A stretch of 64,000 nt of DNA, from the NCBI RefSeq assembly GCF_020709055.1, contig NZ_JAJFCK010000003.1, positions 1-64,000 of the forward strand, given 5' to 3'. The DNA comes from Ruminococcus callidus (GTDB taxonomy: Bacteria; Bacillota; Clostridia; Oscillospirales; Ruminococcaceae). The notes beneath the pieces are model-generated. The model did no database searches. It was not told where the DNA came from and saw only the letters and a program-made list of their open reading frames with translations. Shown piece by piece: positions 7,373 through 16,802 of this stretch. Within the stretch, counting starts at the first letter, position 1, and every line of letters starts with the position of its first letter. A program made the translations under genes and the position numbers.

Positions 7373-9184
7373 ATGAAAAAAAGCTATACCATAAAAGATT
7401 TGATTTTCTTGTTTCTGGGACACATTTGGTGGATTATTTGCGCCGCAGTGGTTGGCGCAGCTGGTACGTTTTTGGTATCCAGTTACGTGATTCCCCAACA
7501 GTTTCAGTCGAATATTTCGATGTATGTCAAGAACAGCGAGAAGCAAAATCAGGAACAGCAGGGCATCAACAACAACGACCTGACGGTTTCCAAATCACTG
7601 GTAAGCACATATATTTTCATCTTGAACAATGATGTGGTCATGGATGAGGTGGGAAATCAGCTCGCAAAGGAATACACCGAGGAAGAGCTGTCCCGCTATT
7701 TCACATTAAAAAACGGCAAGGTGACGGATACAAGTCTGAAGGCTTGCTTTTCAATGACTGCGGTTGATGAAACCGAAGTCTTAAAGATCACTGCAACCAC
7801 ACAGAACGCTGAGCTTTCCGCATCGCTGTGCAACATCATGGCAGATGTTGCACAGCAGTTTCTAATCCGTGTGGTCGGGGCAGGATCGGTGGAGAAGATT
7901 GGTGATGCAAAGATCTATGATACGCCGGTTTCTCCCAATGTCACCAAGAATACCGCAATCGGATTTGTAGCTGGTGCAATGTTGGCGATTCTTGTGATTC
8001 TGGTGATTGACTTCTTCGATAATACCATCAAGGATTCGTCGGAACTAGGCGAACACTTCCAGAAGCCGATGATCGGCGAGATTCAGAGCATTGGCGGCAA
8101 GGTCAAAAAGAAAGACCGTGGCACTTCGGCAGACAGAAAGCGGAAGCTGATCTATCACAACTCCGATTTGCCGTTCAGCATTCTGGAAACATATAAAGCG
8201 CTCCGCTCCTCCTTGAATTTCTTGGTGTCCACCAGCGAGAATAAAATCGTTGCTGTGACGAGTGCCAGTCCGAACGAGGGAAAATCCGTAACTGTTGCCA
8301 ACCTGGCAACGGCAATTTCGGAAACTGATAAGACAGTGCTGCTGATTGACGCTGACATGCGCAAACCGGTACAGCATAAGAATTTTCAGGTTTCCAATAA
8401 GCTCGGGCTTTCTAATGTCATCACCGACGCCAGCTTGCTGGATGAGGCACTGCATCAGAATGTCACTGGTACGCTGGATCTGTTGACCGCCGGCACAATT
8501 CCGCCGAACCCGTCGGAACTGCTGGCTTCGAAGCAGATGGCAGAGCTGTTGGATAAGCTGAAAGAAAAGTATGACATAATCCTCATTGACTGCGCACCGG
8601 TCAACGTGGTATCGGATGTGGCTGGCATGGCTAATTCGATCGCTGGCGTGGTCATGGTAGTGCACTATGGAACTACGACCTATGCGGAGGCAGAGGTCGC
8701 AGTGAAGCAGTTGGAACTGGCAAACTGCAATGTTCTGGGCTTTGTGCTGAACGAAGTGGTGCACAAGCACAGTGCCGGATATTATTCCAATTACACAAGT
8801 ATAAGTACAAATATAAATACGACTATCAGTACCGCACCGAACCGTCGGAAACGGAATCTACGGAAACCGCTGCGGCGGAAGCAGATGCGAAGCATATCGA
8901 GGGAGAGAAGCAAGCATGATGACAGATTGCCACAGCCATATTCTTCCGGAAATGGACGACGGAAGCGACGGCATAGAGATGTCATGTTCGATGCTGGAGC
9001 TGTTGCGGCAGCAGGGCGTGGAACGCAGCATTGCAACGCCGCATTTTTACCGGCATCGGGAGAAGAGTGTCGCAGCATATCTGGAAAAACGGCAGCGGCA
9101 GTTTGCAAAGCTGAAAGCGGCAAACCCAGCGGTGCAGAACATCTTCCTGGGCGCAGAAGTGGCAATCGAAAAAGGTCTAAGTGA
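7373..9184 (+). CDS. Wzz chain-length determinant fused to a BY-kinase, with frameshifted tail
   Basis: An N-terminal Wzz domain with two membrane segments (about residues 17-38 and 193-215) is followed by a cytoplasmic tyrosine kinase domain with Walker A SASPNEGKS (about 299-307), Walker A' VLLIDADMRKP and Walker B IILIDCAP. Such proteins control polysaccharide chain length and export through autophosphorylation of a Tyr-rich tail. The reading frame breaks in that tail: after GYYSNY it reads TSISTNINTT and runs 265 bases into the phosphatase gene. Skipping two bases at the ACAC at 8793-8796 gives alternating K-Y residues (KYKYKYKYDYQY) and a stop at 8917-8919 that overlaps the next ATG as ATGA. 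The intact gene is therefore almost certainly 7373-8919. Duplication, phase variation or sequencing error could explain the shift. Confidence 0.88.
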   Translation: MKKSYTIKDLIFLFLGHIWWIICAAVVGAAGTFLVSSYVIPQQFQSNISMYVKNSEKQNQEQQGINNNDLTVSKSLVSTYIFILNNDVVMDEVGNQLAKEYTEEELSRYFTLKNGKVTDTSLKACFSMTAVDETEVLKITATTQNAELSASLCNIMADVAQQFLIRVVGAGSVEKIGDAKIYDTPVSPNVTKNTAIGFVAGAMLAILVILVIDFFDNTIKDSSELGEHFQKPMIGEIQSIGGKVKKKDRGTSADRKRKLIYHNSDLPFSILETYKALRSSLNFLVSTSENKIVAVTSASPNEGKSVTVANLATAISETDKTVLLIDADMRKPVQHKNFQVSNKLGLSNVITDASLLDEALHQNVTGTLDLLTAGTIPPNPSELLASKQMAELLDKLKEKYDIILIDCAPVNVVSDVAGMANSIAGVVMVVHYGTTTYAEAEVAVKQLELANCNVLGFVLNEVVHKHSAGYYSNYTSISTNINTTISTAPNRRKRNLRKPLRRKQMRSISRERSKHDDRLPQPYSSGNGRRKRRHRDVMFDAGAVAAAGRGTQHCNAAFLPASGEECRSISGKTAAAVCKAESGKPSGAEHLPGRRSGNRKRSK

Positions 9185-9596
9185 TACGCCGGATATTGAA
9201 AAGCTGGCGATTCAGGGTACAGACTTGATTTTGCTGGAACTGCCTTATGCCCCGTATCAGGAGTGGATGGAAGAGGAAATCGACAATATCGCCATAACAT
9301 ACCGCCTGACACCTGTGATTGCCCATGTCCATCGGTATCTGAACTGGTACAACAGAGAACAGACAGCACATTTGTTGCAGCTCGATGCAGTTTTGCAAAT
9401 CAATATAGAAGCATTTCAAAGCTTTTCTCAAAAGCGGATCGCCAAGGAGGTCATCAAGCGTGAACTTCCTTTTTTGTTCGGATCTGATTGTCATAATCTA
9501 ACAGATCGAAAACCGAACTTTGAGATTCTGCAAAAGAAAGTGAGACCGGAGATTATTGAGAAATCCAACCGTCTGTTGGAATGCCATATGCAATAA
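8916..9596 (+). CDS. cpsB: CpsB/CapC-type PHP tyrosine-protein phosphatase
   Basis: A 226-residue PHP-superfamily phosphatase. The N-terminus DCHSHILPEMDDGS has the metal-binding His-x-His and the family DDGS motif. Further metal ligands are expected at ATPHFY, in the GAEVAIEKG region, at the VIAHVHRY segment and at the C-terminal GSDCHN. Family members are manganese-dependent and dephosphorylate the Tyr-rich tail of the capsule kinase. The ATG at 8916 forms an ATGA overlap with the stop of the kinase gene in its restored frame, showing that kinase and phosphatase were translationally coupled. Confidence 0.88.
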   Translation: MMTDCHSHILPEMDDGSDGIEMSCSMLELLRQQGVERSIATPHFYRHREKSVAAYLEKRQRQFAKLKAANPAVQNIFLGAEVAIEKGLSDTPDIEKLAIQGTDLILLELPYAPYQEWMEEEIDNIAITYRLTPVIAHVHRYLNWYNREQTAHLLQLDAVLQINIEAFQSFSQKRIAKEVIKRELPFLFGSDCHNLTDRKPNFEILQKKVRPEIIEKSNRLLECHMQ

Positions 9597-9619
9597 TTGG
9601 AAAGAAGGGAAACGAGAAT

Positions 9620-11452
9620 ATGTGTGGAATTGTAGGATTTACAGGAAATCATCCAGCTGCGCCGATTTTGTTGGACGGTTTGTCAAAACTGGAATATCGG
9701 GGCTATGACTCCGCCGGTATTGCTGTGCGGGACGGGGACGGAGAGACGGAAATCCTCAAGGAAAAGGGCAAGCTCAAGGTGCTTCAGGAGATGACGGACA
9801 ATGGCAATGCTGTCCGGGGCAACTGCGGTATCGGGCACACCCGCTGGGCGACTCACGGAGAGCCTTCCGCACAGAATGCACATCCCCATTCCAGTGATGA
9901 TAAAAATGTCATCGGCGTACATAATGGAATTATCGAGAACTTCCAGCAGCTGAAAGAAAAACTGACCAAGGTTGGCTATACGTTTCATTCGCAGACAGAC
10001 ACGGAAGTAGCGGTAAAGCTGGTGGACTATTACTATAAGAAATATCAGGAGGGTCCGGTGGATGCCATGGTGCGGGCAATGCTGCGCATTCGAGGTTCTT
10101 ATGCGCTGGAACTGATGTTTCAGGATTATCCCGGCGAGATTTTCGCTGCCAGAAAAGACAGTCCAATGATTATCGGCGTGGCGGACGGCGAAACCTATGT
10201 GGCATCTGATGTTCCGGCAATTTTGAAGTACACACGGAATGTCTATTACATCGGTAATCAGGAAATTGCACACCTGACCAAGGGAACAGCAACGTTTTAT
10301 AACATCGAACAGGAAGAAATTCAGAAAGAATTAACTGAGATCAAGTGGGATGCAGCTGCAGCGGAAAAGGGCGGTTACGAGCACTTTATGCTCAAGGAAA
10401 TCCACGAACAGCCCAAGGTGATTCGGGATACCATTCATGCGGTTGTCAAGGACGGCGAGATTCACTTTGATGGTATTGATGATGACCTGATTCGAAACTT
10501 GAAGCAGGTGTATATTGTGGCTTGCGGTTCGGCGTATCATGTGGGAATGGCAGCACAGTATGTGATTGAGGAACTGACCAGTTTGCCGGTTCGTGTGGAA
10601 CTGGCGTCGGAGTTCCGCTATCGGAAGATGACGCTGGTGCCGGAGAGTCTGGTGATTATCATCAGCCAGTCCGGAGAGACGGCGGATAGTCTGGAGGCAT
10701 TGCGTCTGGCAAAAGAAAAGGGCGTTCGCACGTTGGGAATCGTCAATGTGGTTGGCTCTTCCATCGCCAGAGAGGCGGACAGTGTGTTCTATACTCTTGC
10801 TGGGCCGGAAATTTCCGTGGCAACAACAAAAGCGTATAGCTGTCAGCTGGTGGCGGCATATCTGCTGGCACTGCAGTTTGCCAAGGCACGGAATGAGATC
10901 GCCGACGAGATGTATCAGACACTTTTGGCGGAGATCGATACCATTCCGGAAAAGGTGGAGCGCATCCTGGAGGACAAGGAGCGCATCCAGTGGTTTGCCA
11001 ATAAGCTGGTAGGTGTGAAAGATGCTTTCTTCATTGGAAGAGGTATCGATTATGCCATTGGCATGGAAGGTAGCCTGAAAATGAAAGAGATCAGCTACAT
11101 TCACTCGGAGGCGTACGCTGCCGGTGAATTGAAGCATGGGCCAATCAGTCTAATTGAGGACGGAACCATTGTATTCAGTGTGGTGACGCAGCAGAATCTG
11201 TACGAAAAGACTGTGAGCAACATGGTGGAGGTCAAGAGCCGTGGGGCACACCTGATGGGACTGACCACATACGGCAATTATGAGATGGAGGACACCGCAG
11301 ATTTTACGGTGTATATCCCGAAAATCCACCAGCTGTTTGCCGGCAGTCTTGCAGTGGTTCCCCTCCAGCTGATGGGCTACTATGTTTCCGTTGCCAAGGG
11401 GTATGACGTGGACAAGCCGCGAAATCTGGCAAAAAGCGTTACTGTGGAATGA
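9620..11452 (+). CDS. glmS: Glutamine--fructose-6-phosphate aminotransferase (isomerizing)
   Basis: A 610-residue enzyme making glucosamine 6-phosphate from fructose 6-phosphate and glutamine, the entry to UDP-GlcNAc. MCGIVGFTG at the start places the catalytic Cys right after the initiator Met, so the ATG at 9620 is the start; an in-frame ATG at 9581 would bury it. A class II glutamine amidotransferase domain (residues 1-230) is followed by two SIS domains with sugar-phosphate motifs SQSGETADS and the C-terminal SLAVVPLQL...KPRNLAKSVTVE. Its place in the polysaccharide cluster suggests it feeds amino-sugar precursor to the glycan as well as peptidoglycan. The downstream gene overlaps it as ATGA. 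Confidence 0.95.
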   Translation: MCGIVGFTGNHPAAPILLDGLSKLEYRGYDSAGIAVRDGDGETEILKEKGKLKVLQEMTDNGNAVRGNCGIGHTRWATHGEPSAQNAHPHSSDDKNVIGVHNGIIENFQQLKEKLTKVGYTFHSQTDTEVAVKLVDYYYKKYQEGPVDAMVRAMLRIRGSYALELMFQDYPGEIFAARKDSPMIIGVADGETYVASDVPAILKYTRNVYYIGNQEIAHLTKGTATFYNIEQEEIQKELTEIKWDAAAAEKGGYEHFMLKEIHEQPKVIRDTIHAVVKDGEIHFDGIDDDLIRNLKQVYIVACGSAYHVGMAAQYVIEELTSLPVRVELASEFRYRKMTLVPESLVIIISQSGETADSLEALRLAKEKGVRTLGIVNVVGSSIAREADSVFYTLAGPEISVATTKAYSCQLVAAYLLALQFAKARNEIADEMYQTLLAEIDTIPEKVERILEDKERIQWFANKLVGVKDAFFIGRGIDYAIGMEGSLKMKEISYIHSEAYAAGELKHGPISLIEDGTIVFSVVTQQNLYEKTVSNMVEVKSRGAHLMGLTTYGNYEMEDTADFTVYIPKIHQLFAGSLAVVPLQLMGYYVSVAKGYDVDKPRNLAKSVTVE

Positions 11453-11850
11453 GAATGCGGCGAGTCGCCTGGGGCTTGTTTGTACTCTATGTGGCAGCGG
11501 TTCTCTGGCTGACGCTGATTGATCGGACTTCCGAGACACGGCGTTGTATGCTTGTGCCGCTGTGGGAATGGCGGGAACTGTTCTCTGGTGCACGCACAGG
11601 GTACTGGCTGGGACAAATCGGCGGCAACCTGGTGATGCTGTTACCGCTGGGCGGTTTCCTGCCGTATCTGTTCCGATGGTTTCGGAAACCATGGCGGGTG
11701 ATCTGCGTGGGAGCGTTGTTTTCCGTGTGCATTGAATTGACACAATATCTGACAGGGCGTGGACTTTGTGAGGTGGACGATGTCTTTCATAACACGCTGG
11801 GAACAGCAGTGGGGTATTGGCTCTATACGCAGATAAAACAAAGAAAATAG
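11449..11850 (+). CDS. VanZ-like membrane protein
   Basis: A 133-residue protein with four predicted membrane segments and the VanZ-family pattern: GGNLVMLLPLGGFLPYL, then CIELTQYLTGRGLCEVDDVFHNTLGTAVGYW. Known members include VanZ of Tn1546, which confers low-level teicoplanin resistance; most homologues have no proven role. The ATG overlaps the glmS stop by 4 bases, so the two are coupled. No other van-type genes are near, and a link to envelope glycans is more likely than true glycopeptide resistance. Confidence 0.8.
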   Translation: MRMRRVAWGLFVLYVAAVLWLTLIDRTSETRRCMLVPLWEWRELFSGARTGYWLGQIGGNLVMLLPLGGFLPYLFRWFRKPWRVICVGALFSVCIELTQYLTGRGLCEVDDVFHNTLGTAVGYWLYTQIKQRK

Positions 11851-11885
11851 GAATTGTTTGGAAGAATTGAGAGGAAGGATTGTCG

Positions 11886-13802
11886 ATGAAAGAATTGGTT
11901 CAAAAATTCAGATTCCGAAAAATTATTTTGGCAATTGCAGATGCCTTTATAGTTATTGTTGCGGCACTGATTTCGAATTTTGTTCTTTCTCTATGGAATC
12001 ACGGCGTTTCGCAGCACATCATGGTTATTTCCATTACGGTCAGCGTCTTTTGCTGTATTATGAGCCTGTTTATGTTTGAGGCATACAACAAAATGTGGCG
12101 TTATTTCAGCTGGAAAGACTATCTGTCCTGCGTTTATGGTATCGTCGTTGGCATGGCAGCATCCTGTATTTTTGTCTATGTCATCCGTGGACACATCCCC
12201 ATGCTCTATCCGATTTTACATTGCATCATGACCATTTTCGGGGTTTGCCTGTTTCGTATGCTGTTTAAGCGGACATTTATAGAACTGGTTGAGTGCGGCA
12301 GAAGTGATGCAAAGAACAAGCGAACCATGATTGTGGGCGGTGGAAGAGCCACCGGGCTCCTGCTGGGAGAGATCGAACATGCGCATACCTCTCCCAATCA
12401 GAACGATGCGCCCTACAAGCCGGTTTGCATCATTGATGACGCTCCCAACAAGATCGGCACCAAACTTCGCGGTGTTCCTGTTGTGGGAAATACCAGCGAG
12501 ATTCAAAAGTATGCAAAGCAAATGAAGATCGAACAGATCATTTTTTCCATTCCGTCCTGTCTGAAGGACGAGCGGAAGCGGATTTTGGATGCATGTTCTA
12601 AAACGGATCTGCCCATTAAGGTGATGCCGTTCCTCAGCGATTTGATTTTTGAAAACGACACCAATCAGAGTACACTCCTGAAGCAGATTCATGACATCAA
12701 TGTGGAAGACCTGCTGGGGCGGGATCCCATTCGGTTTGACAATCAGGACATCAAGAATTTCATCAGCGGAAAGATTTGTATGGTGACTGGCGGTGGCGGA
12801 AGCATCGGCTCTGAGCTGGTGCGGCAGATCGCACGGTATGCACCGAAGCAGATCATTATCGTGGATATCTATGAAAATAACGCCTATGACATCCAGCAGG
12901 AATTGCGGATGGAGTATAAGGATACCTTGAATCTGGTGACACTGATTGCATCGGTGCGGGATTATCACCGCATGGATCAGATTTTCAAGAGGTATTTGCC
13001 GGATATTGTGTTCCATGCGGCAGCGCATAAGCATGTGCCGCTCATGGAGGATTCGCCGATGGAGGCAATTAAAAATAATATCATCGGAACTTTTAACACA
13101 GCGACTTTGGCGCAATTTTATGATGCGGAGAAATTTGTGATGATCTCCACAGACAAGGCAGTCAATCCCACCAATGTGATGGGTGCCTCTAAGCGTTGCT
13201 GCGAAATGATCATCCAGTATCTTTCCCAGACGCACGACGGAAAAACGGAATTTGTAACCACACGTTTTGGCAATGTGCTTGGTTCCAATGGCTCTGTTAT
13301 TCCGCTGTTTAAGCGGCAGATTGAGAGCGGCAGACCGGTGACTGTGACACACCGGGATATCATCCGCTATTTTATGACCATTCCGGAGGCGGTCAGCCTT
13401 GTAATGGAAGCTGCGGCAATTGCCCATGGCGGTGAAATTTTTGTACTGGATATGGGAAAGCCGGTACGGATCCTGACGCTGGCAGAAAATTTGATTCGGA
13501 TGTATGGCAAAAAGCCCTATGAGGATGTGCCCATCGTCTTTACCGGACTTCGTCCGGGAGAGAAGATTCGGGAGGAGCTGCTGATGGATGAAGAGGGCTT
13601 GCAGAAAACTTCGAATAAGCTGATTTTTATCGGCAAGCAGATTGACATTGACGCAAAGCCGTTTTTGGCAAAGCTTCATGAACTTCGGAATGCAGCAGAG
13701 AAAAACAATGAGGAACTCGCAGTGATGGCGCTGCACGATATGGTGCCAACTTTCGTAACGCCAGAGGAGTTTAATCGGAAGATGCTGCTGCCGACGGGGT
13801 GA
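11886..13802 (+). CDS. Membrane-bound nucleotide-sugar 4,6-dehydratase (CapD/PglF/WbpM family)
   Basis: A 638-residue protein with four N-terminal membrane segments (to about residue 130), a CoA-binding-like Rossmann domain (MIVGGGRATG), and a C-terminal SDR domain with GGGGSIGSELVRQI. The catalytic site reads STDKAVNPTNVMGASKR, with Met in place of the SDR Tyr, as usual in the large membrane dehydratases. These convert UDP-GlcNAc to the 4-keto-6-deoxy sugar. The next genes encode a PLP aminotransferase and a PglC-like sugar transferase, giving the PglF-PglE-PglC order of UDP-bacillosamine-type synthesis. The ATG at 11886 has GAGGAAGG 7 bases upstream; the TTG at 11880 is too close to it. Confidence 0.9.
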   Translation: MKELVQKFRFRKIILAIADAFIVIVAALISNFVLSLWNHGVSQHIMVISITVSVFCCIMSLFMFEAYNKMWRYFSWKDYLSCVYGIVVGMAASCIFVYVIRGHIPMLYPILHCIMTIFGVCLFRMLFKRTFIELVECGRSDAKNKRTMIVGGGRATGLLLGEIEHAHTSPNQNDAPYKPVCIIDDAPNKIGTKLRGVPVVGNTSEIQKYAKQMKIEQIIFSIPSCLKDERKRILDACSKTDLPIKVMPFLSDLIFENDTNQSTLLKQIHDINVEDLLGRDPIRFDNQDIKNFISGKICMVTGGGGSIGSELVRQIARYAPKQIIIVDIYENNAYDIQQELRMEYKDTLNLVTLIASVRDYHRMDQIFKRYLPDIVFHAAAHKHVPLMEDSPMEAIKNNIIGTFNTATLAQFYDAEKFVMISTDKAVNPTNVMGASKRCCEMIIQYLSQTHDGKTEFVTTRFGNVLGSNGSVIPLFKRQIESGRPVTVTHRDIIRYFMTIPEAVSLVMEAAAIAHGGEIFVLDMGKPVRILTLAENLIRMYGKKPYEDVPIVFTGLRPGEKIREELLMDEEGLQKTSNKLIFIGKQIDIDAKPFLAKLHELRNAAEKNNEELAVMALHDMVPTFVTPEEFNRKMLLPTG

Positions 13803-13837
13803 AAGAATGTGTTTTTCGGAGTGGAGGTTGTGTAAAA

Positions 13838-15100
13838 ATGAAACCATTTGAAAAGAAAATCTGGCTGTCATCGCCAACAATGCATGGTGACGAGCAAAAG
13901 TGGGTAAATGATGCGTTTGAGAAAAACTGGATCACCACAGCTGGCGAAAATGTCAATGAAACAGAAATTCTTGTTGCTGAAAAAATTGGCTGCAAATATG
14001 CAGTTGCACTCTCATGCGGTACGGGTGCTTTGCATCTTGCAATTAAGCTTGCAGGAGAAAAGCTCTATGGACAGGCAAAGCCAAATGCAGGAACACTTCA
14101 GGGACATAAGGTTTTCTGTTCTGATATGACATTTGATGCGACAGTCAATCCTGTTGCATATGAGGACGGAGAGGCTGTTTTCATTGATACTGAACGTGAT
14201 ACATGGAATATGGATCCTGTTGCACTGGAAAAAGCATTTGAGATTTACCCGGATGTAAAATTGGTGGTTCTTGTTCATCTCTATGGAACGCCTGCAAAGC
14301 TTGATGAAATTATGGCGGTTTGCGAAAAGTATGGTGCTGTTCTTGTGGAAGACGCAGCAGAATCGTTTGGTGCGGCTTATAAGGGTAAACAGACAGGCAC
14401 TTTTGGAATTGGCAATATCATCAGCTTTAACGGAAATAAAATCATCACAGGGTCTTCAGGCGGTATGTTCCTGACAGATAATAAGGCTGATGCGGATAAA
14501 GTGAGAAAATGGTCCACACAGAGCCGTGAGGCTGCTCCGTGGTATCAGCATGAAGAAATCGGATACAACTACAGAATGTCAAACATCATTGCAGGTGTTG
14601 TCCGTGGACAGATGCCGTATCTGGAAGAACATATCGCACAGAAAAAGGCAATCTATATGAGATACAAAGAGGGTTTCAAAGGACTTCCTGTTCATATGAA
14701 TCCTTATGATGAGAAAAATAGCGAGCCGAACTTTTGGCTTAGCTGTATGATCATTGACAAAGAGGCTATGTGCAAGCAGGTGCGGGGCGAACAAGACGCA
14801 CTCTATATTTCCGAGAGTGGGAAAAGTTGTCCGACAGAAATCCTTGAAACGCTTGCAAAATACAATGCAGAGGGCAGACCAATCTGGAAGCCGATGCATA
14901 TGCAGCCTATCTACAGAATGAATCCGTTTATTACTGTTAATGGTAACGGCAGAGGTCAGACAAATGCGTATATCGCAGGTGATCTGGAAGATGTCGGAGC
15001 AGATATTTTTGAAAGAGGTCTGTGTCTGCCGTCTGATAACAAAATGACAGCGGAGGAACAGGATAAGATCATTGAGATAATCAGGAGTTGTTTTGACTAA
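13838..15100 (+). CDS. DegT/DnrJ/EryC1/StrS aminotransferase (nucleotide-sugar aminotransferase)
   Basis: A 420-residue PLP enzyme of the sugar aminotransferase family. FNGNKIITGSSGG holds the Lys that binds PLP, and VEDAAESFGAAYKG fits the cofactor-binding loop. It should aminate the 4-keto sugar made by the preceding dehydratase, as PglE does. The ATG at 13838 has GGAGG 10 bases upstream; the longer frame from 13799 starts before that site. The stop overlaps the next start (TAATG). Confidence 0.9.
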   Translation: MKPFEKKIWLSSPTMHGDEQKWVNDAFEKNWITTAGENVNETEILVAEKIGCKYAVALSCGTGALHLAIKLAGEKLYGQAKPNAGTLQGHKVFCSDMTFDATVNPVAYEDGEAVFIDTERDTWNMDPVALEKAFEIYPDVKLVVLVHLYGTPAKLDEIMAVCEKYGAVLVEDAAESFGAAYKGKQTGTFGIGNIISFNGNKIITGSSGGMFLTDNKADADKVRKWSTQSREAAPWYQHEEIGYNYRMSNIIAGVVRGQMPYLEEHIAQKKAIYMRYKEGFKGLPVHMNPYDEKNSEPNFWLSCMIIDKEAMCKQVRGEQDALYISESGKSCPTEILETLAKYNAEGRPIWKPMHMQPIYRMNPFITVNGNGRGQTNAYIAGDLEDVGADIFERGLCLPSDNKMTAEEQDKIIEIIRSCFD

Positions 15101-15777
15101 TGTACGCAAAATACATAAAGAGAATACTGGACTTTGTGCTTAGCCTTTGTGCGTTGATCGTGCTTTCACCATTACTGCTGATACTGATTATCCTTGGTGC
15201 AATATTTATGGGTGGAAATCCTTTCTTTACACAGCAGAGACCGGGTAAAGATGAGAAGATTTTCAAACTGATAAAATTCAGAACGATGGATAACCGCAAA
15301 GATAAGAATGGTAATCTGCTTCCTGATGATGTCAGACTTAATAAGTATGGCAGGATTCTGAGAAGTACAAGTCTTGATGAGTTGCCTGAGTTGATTAATA
15401 TCCTTAAGGGAGATATGGCAATTGTGGGACCACGTCCTCAGCTTGTGCGTGATATGGTGTTTATGACTGATGAACAGAGAAAACGTCATACAGTTCGTCA
15501 AGGATTAACTGGTCTTGCACAGGTTAATGGCAGAAATGCTATTAAGTGGGAAGATAAACTCTCTTATGATTTAAAGTACATTGAAAATATTACCTTTATT
15601 GGAGACGTAGGAATTATTTTGAAAACAGTAATAAATGTTTTTAAACGTGATGGCATATCTGAAGAAGGTATGGCTACAGCTGCTGATTTTGGGGATTATC
15701 TATTGAGTACTGGAAGTGTTACTCAAGAAGAGTATGAGAGAAAGCAAGAAAAAGCAAAAGAATATTTATTTAATTAA
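15100..15777 (+). CDS. Initiating sugar-phosphate transferase (PglC/WcaJ type)
   Basis: A 225-residue membrane enzyme expected to move a sugar-1-phosphate from its nucleotide to undecaprenyl phosphate, starting repeat-unit assembly. One N-terminal hydrophobic hairpin (residues 8-32) precedes the family motifs KFRTM, STSLDELPELINILKGDM, VGPRP and GLTGLAQVNGRN. It lacks the four-membrane-segment N-terminal domain of WbaP, so it is the small PglC-like type. The nucleotide sugar is probably the amino sugar made by the two genes before it. An unusual ~40-residue C-terminal tail after the catalytic part is charged. Confidence 0.9.
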   Translation: MYAKYIKRILDFVLSLCALIVLSPLLLILIILGAIFMGGNPFFTQQRPGKDEKIFKLIKFRTMDNRKDKNGNLLPDDVRLNKYGRILRSTSLDELPELINILKGDMAIVGPRPQLVRDMVFMTDEQRKRHTVRQGLTGLAQVNGRNAIKWEDKLSYDLKYIENITFIGDVGIILKTVINVFKRDGISEEGMATAADFGDYLLSTGSVTQEEYERKQEKAKEYLFN

Positions 15778-15797
15778 ATTTGTATTGGAGTGGAATA

Positions 15798-16628
15798 ATG
15801 AATAATTTCTCTTTTTCAGTAGCAATGTCTGTGTATTATAAAGATAATGCTGTTTTTTTTGATAGAGCATTGCAAAGCATTACAGAACGACAAACAGTAA
15901 AGCCTACGGAGATCGTTTTAGTTTGCGATGGATCTCTAAATGAACAACTTGATGCTGTTATTGATAAATATAGAAAGCAATATCCTATTTTTAAAATATT
16001 ACGTCTCAAAGATAACGGAGGATTAGGGAATGCACTTAAGTTAGCAGTTGAAAATGCTTCTAATGAGATTATTGCAAGAATGGATAGCGATGATATTTCT
16101 GTTTCAGACAGATTTGAACAACAGTTAAAATTCTTCTCAAATCATCCAGAAGTTGATATAGTTGGTGGTAACATTACAGAGTTTATTGGAGATGAGACAA
16201 ATATTGTTGGAAAACGAAGTGTTCCAACGAAAGATTCCGAAATCAAGGAGTATATGAAAAAACGCTGTGCTTTTAATCATATGTCCGTAATGTACAAAAA
16301 ATCTGCGATTCGAGCTGCGGGTGGATACCTAGATTGGTTTTGGAACGAAGATTACTATCTTTGGATTAGAATGCAATTATATGGATTTATTTTTGCCAAT
16401 ACTGGAACGGTGTTGGTTAATGTTCGTGTTGGAGAAGAAATGTATCAACGTAGAGGTGGAAGTGCGTATTTTAAAAGTGAGAAAAAACTTCAAGATTATA
16501 TGCTAAAGCATAAAATGATTAATAAGATAACCTATGTAAATAACGTTGGAAAAAGGTTCGTTGTTCAGATGTTACTATCCAATAGAGTAAGAGGTTGGGT
16601 TTTTAGAAAGTTTGCAAGAAGCGATTAA
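15798..16628 (+). CDS. Glycosyltransferase family 2
   Basis: A 276-residue GT-A enzyme: FSVAMSVYYKDN at the start, LVCDGS (nucleotide binding), NGGLGNALK, and the metal-binding DSDD in ARMDSDDISVSDRFEQQ. It adds a sugar to the lipid-linked repeat unit; donor and linkage cannot be read from sequence. The ATG at 15798 with GGAG 7 bases upstream is used instead of the frame from 15780. The coding sequence is clearly more AT-rich than the genes before it. Confidence 0.87.
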   Translation: MNNFSFSVAMSVYYKDNAVFFDRALQSITERQTVKPTEIVLVCDGSLNEQLDAVIDKYRKQYPIFKILRLKDNGGLGNALKLAVENASNEIIARMDSDDISVSDRFEQQLKFFSNHPEVDIVGGNITEFIGDETNIVGKRSVPTKDSEIKEYMKKRCAFNHMSVMYKKSAIRAAGGYLDWFWNEDYYLWIRMQLYGFIFANTGTVLVNVRVGEEMYQRRGGSAYFKSEKKLQDYMLKHKMINKITYVNNVGKRFVVQMLLSNRVRGWVFRKFARSD

Positions 16629-16802
16629 TATGAAAATATTTTTTCTTATGGTCAATAGGTCGCTTTAAAAAATAAAAGGTGTGGTCTATTTATAAATAAT
16701 ATGAATGGCTTTAATTGCAATTACTATGGTTAACATCTATATGTCAACCTTAAAAATATCTTATAAAATGATCTTATTGAAATAATGAATAGGAAGTATC
16801 GT

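Noticed and set aside
11449..11850. VanZ-like gene as a glycopeptide resistance marker
   Set aside because: No vanH, vanA/B, vanX or vanRS nearby, and it is coupled to glmS in a polysaccharide cluster.
12216..13880. 554-codon minus-strand frame opposite the membrane dehydratase gene
   Set aside because: Composition rich in His, Arg, Cys and Gln typical of an antisense shadow; the plus strand has clear SDR motifs.
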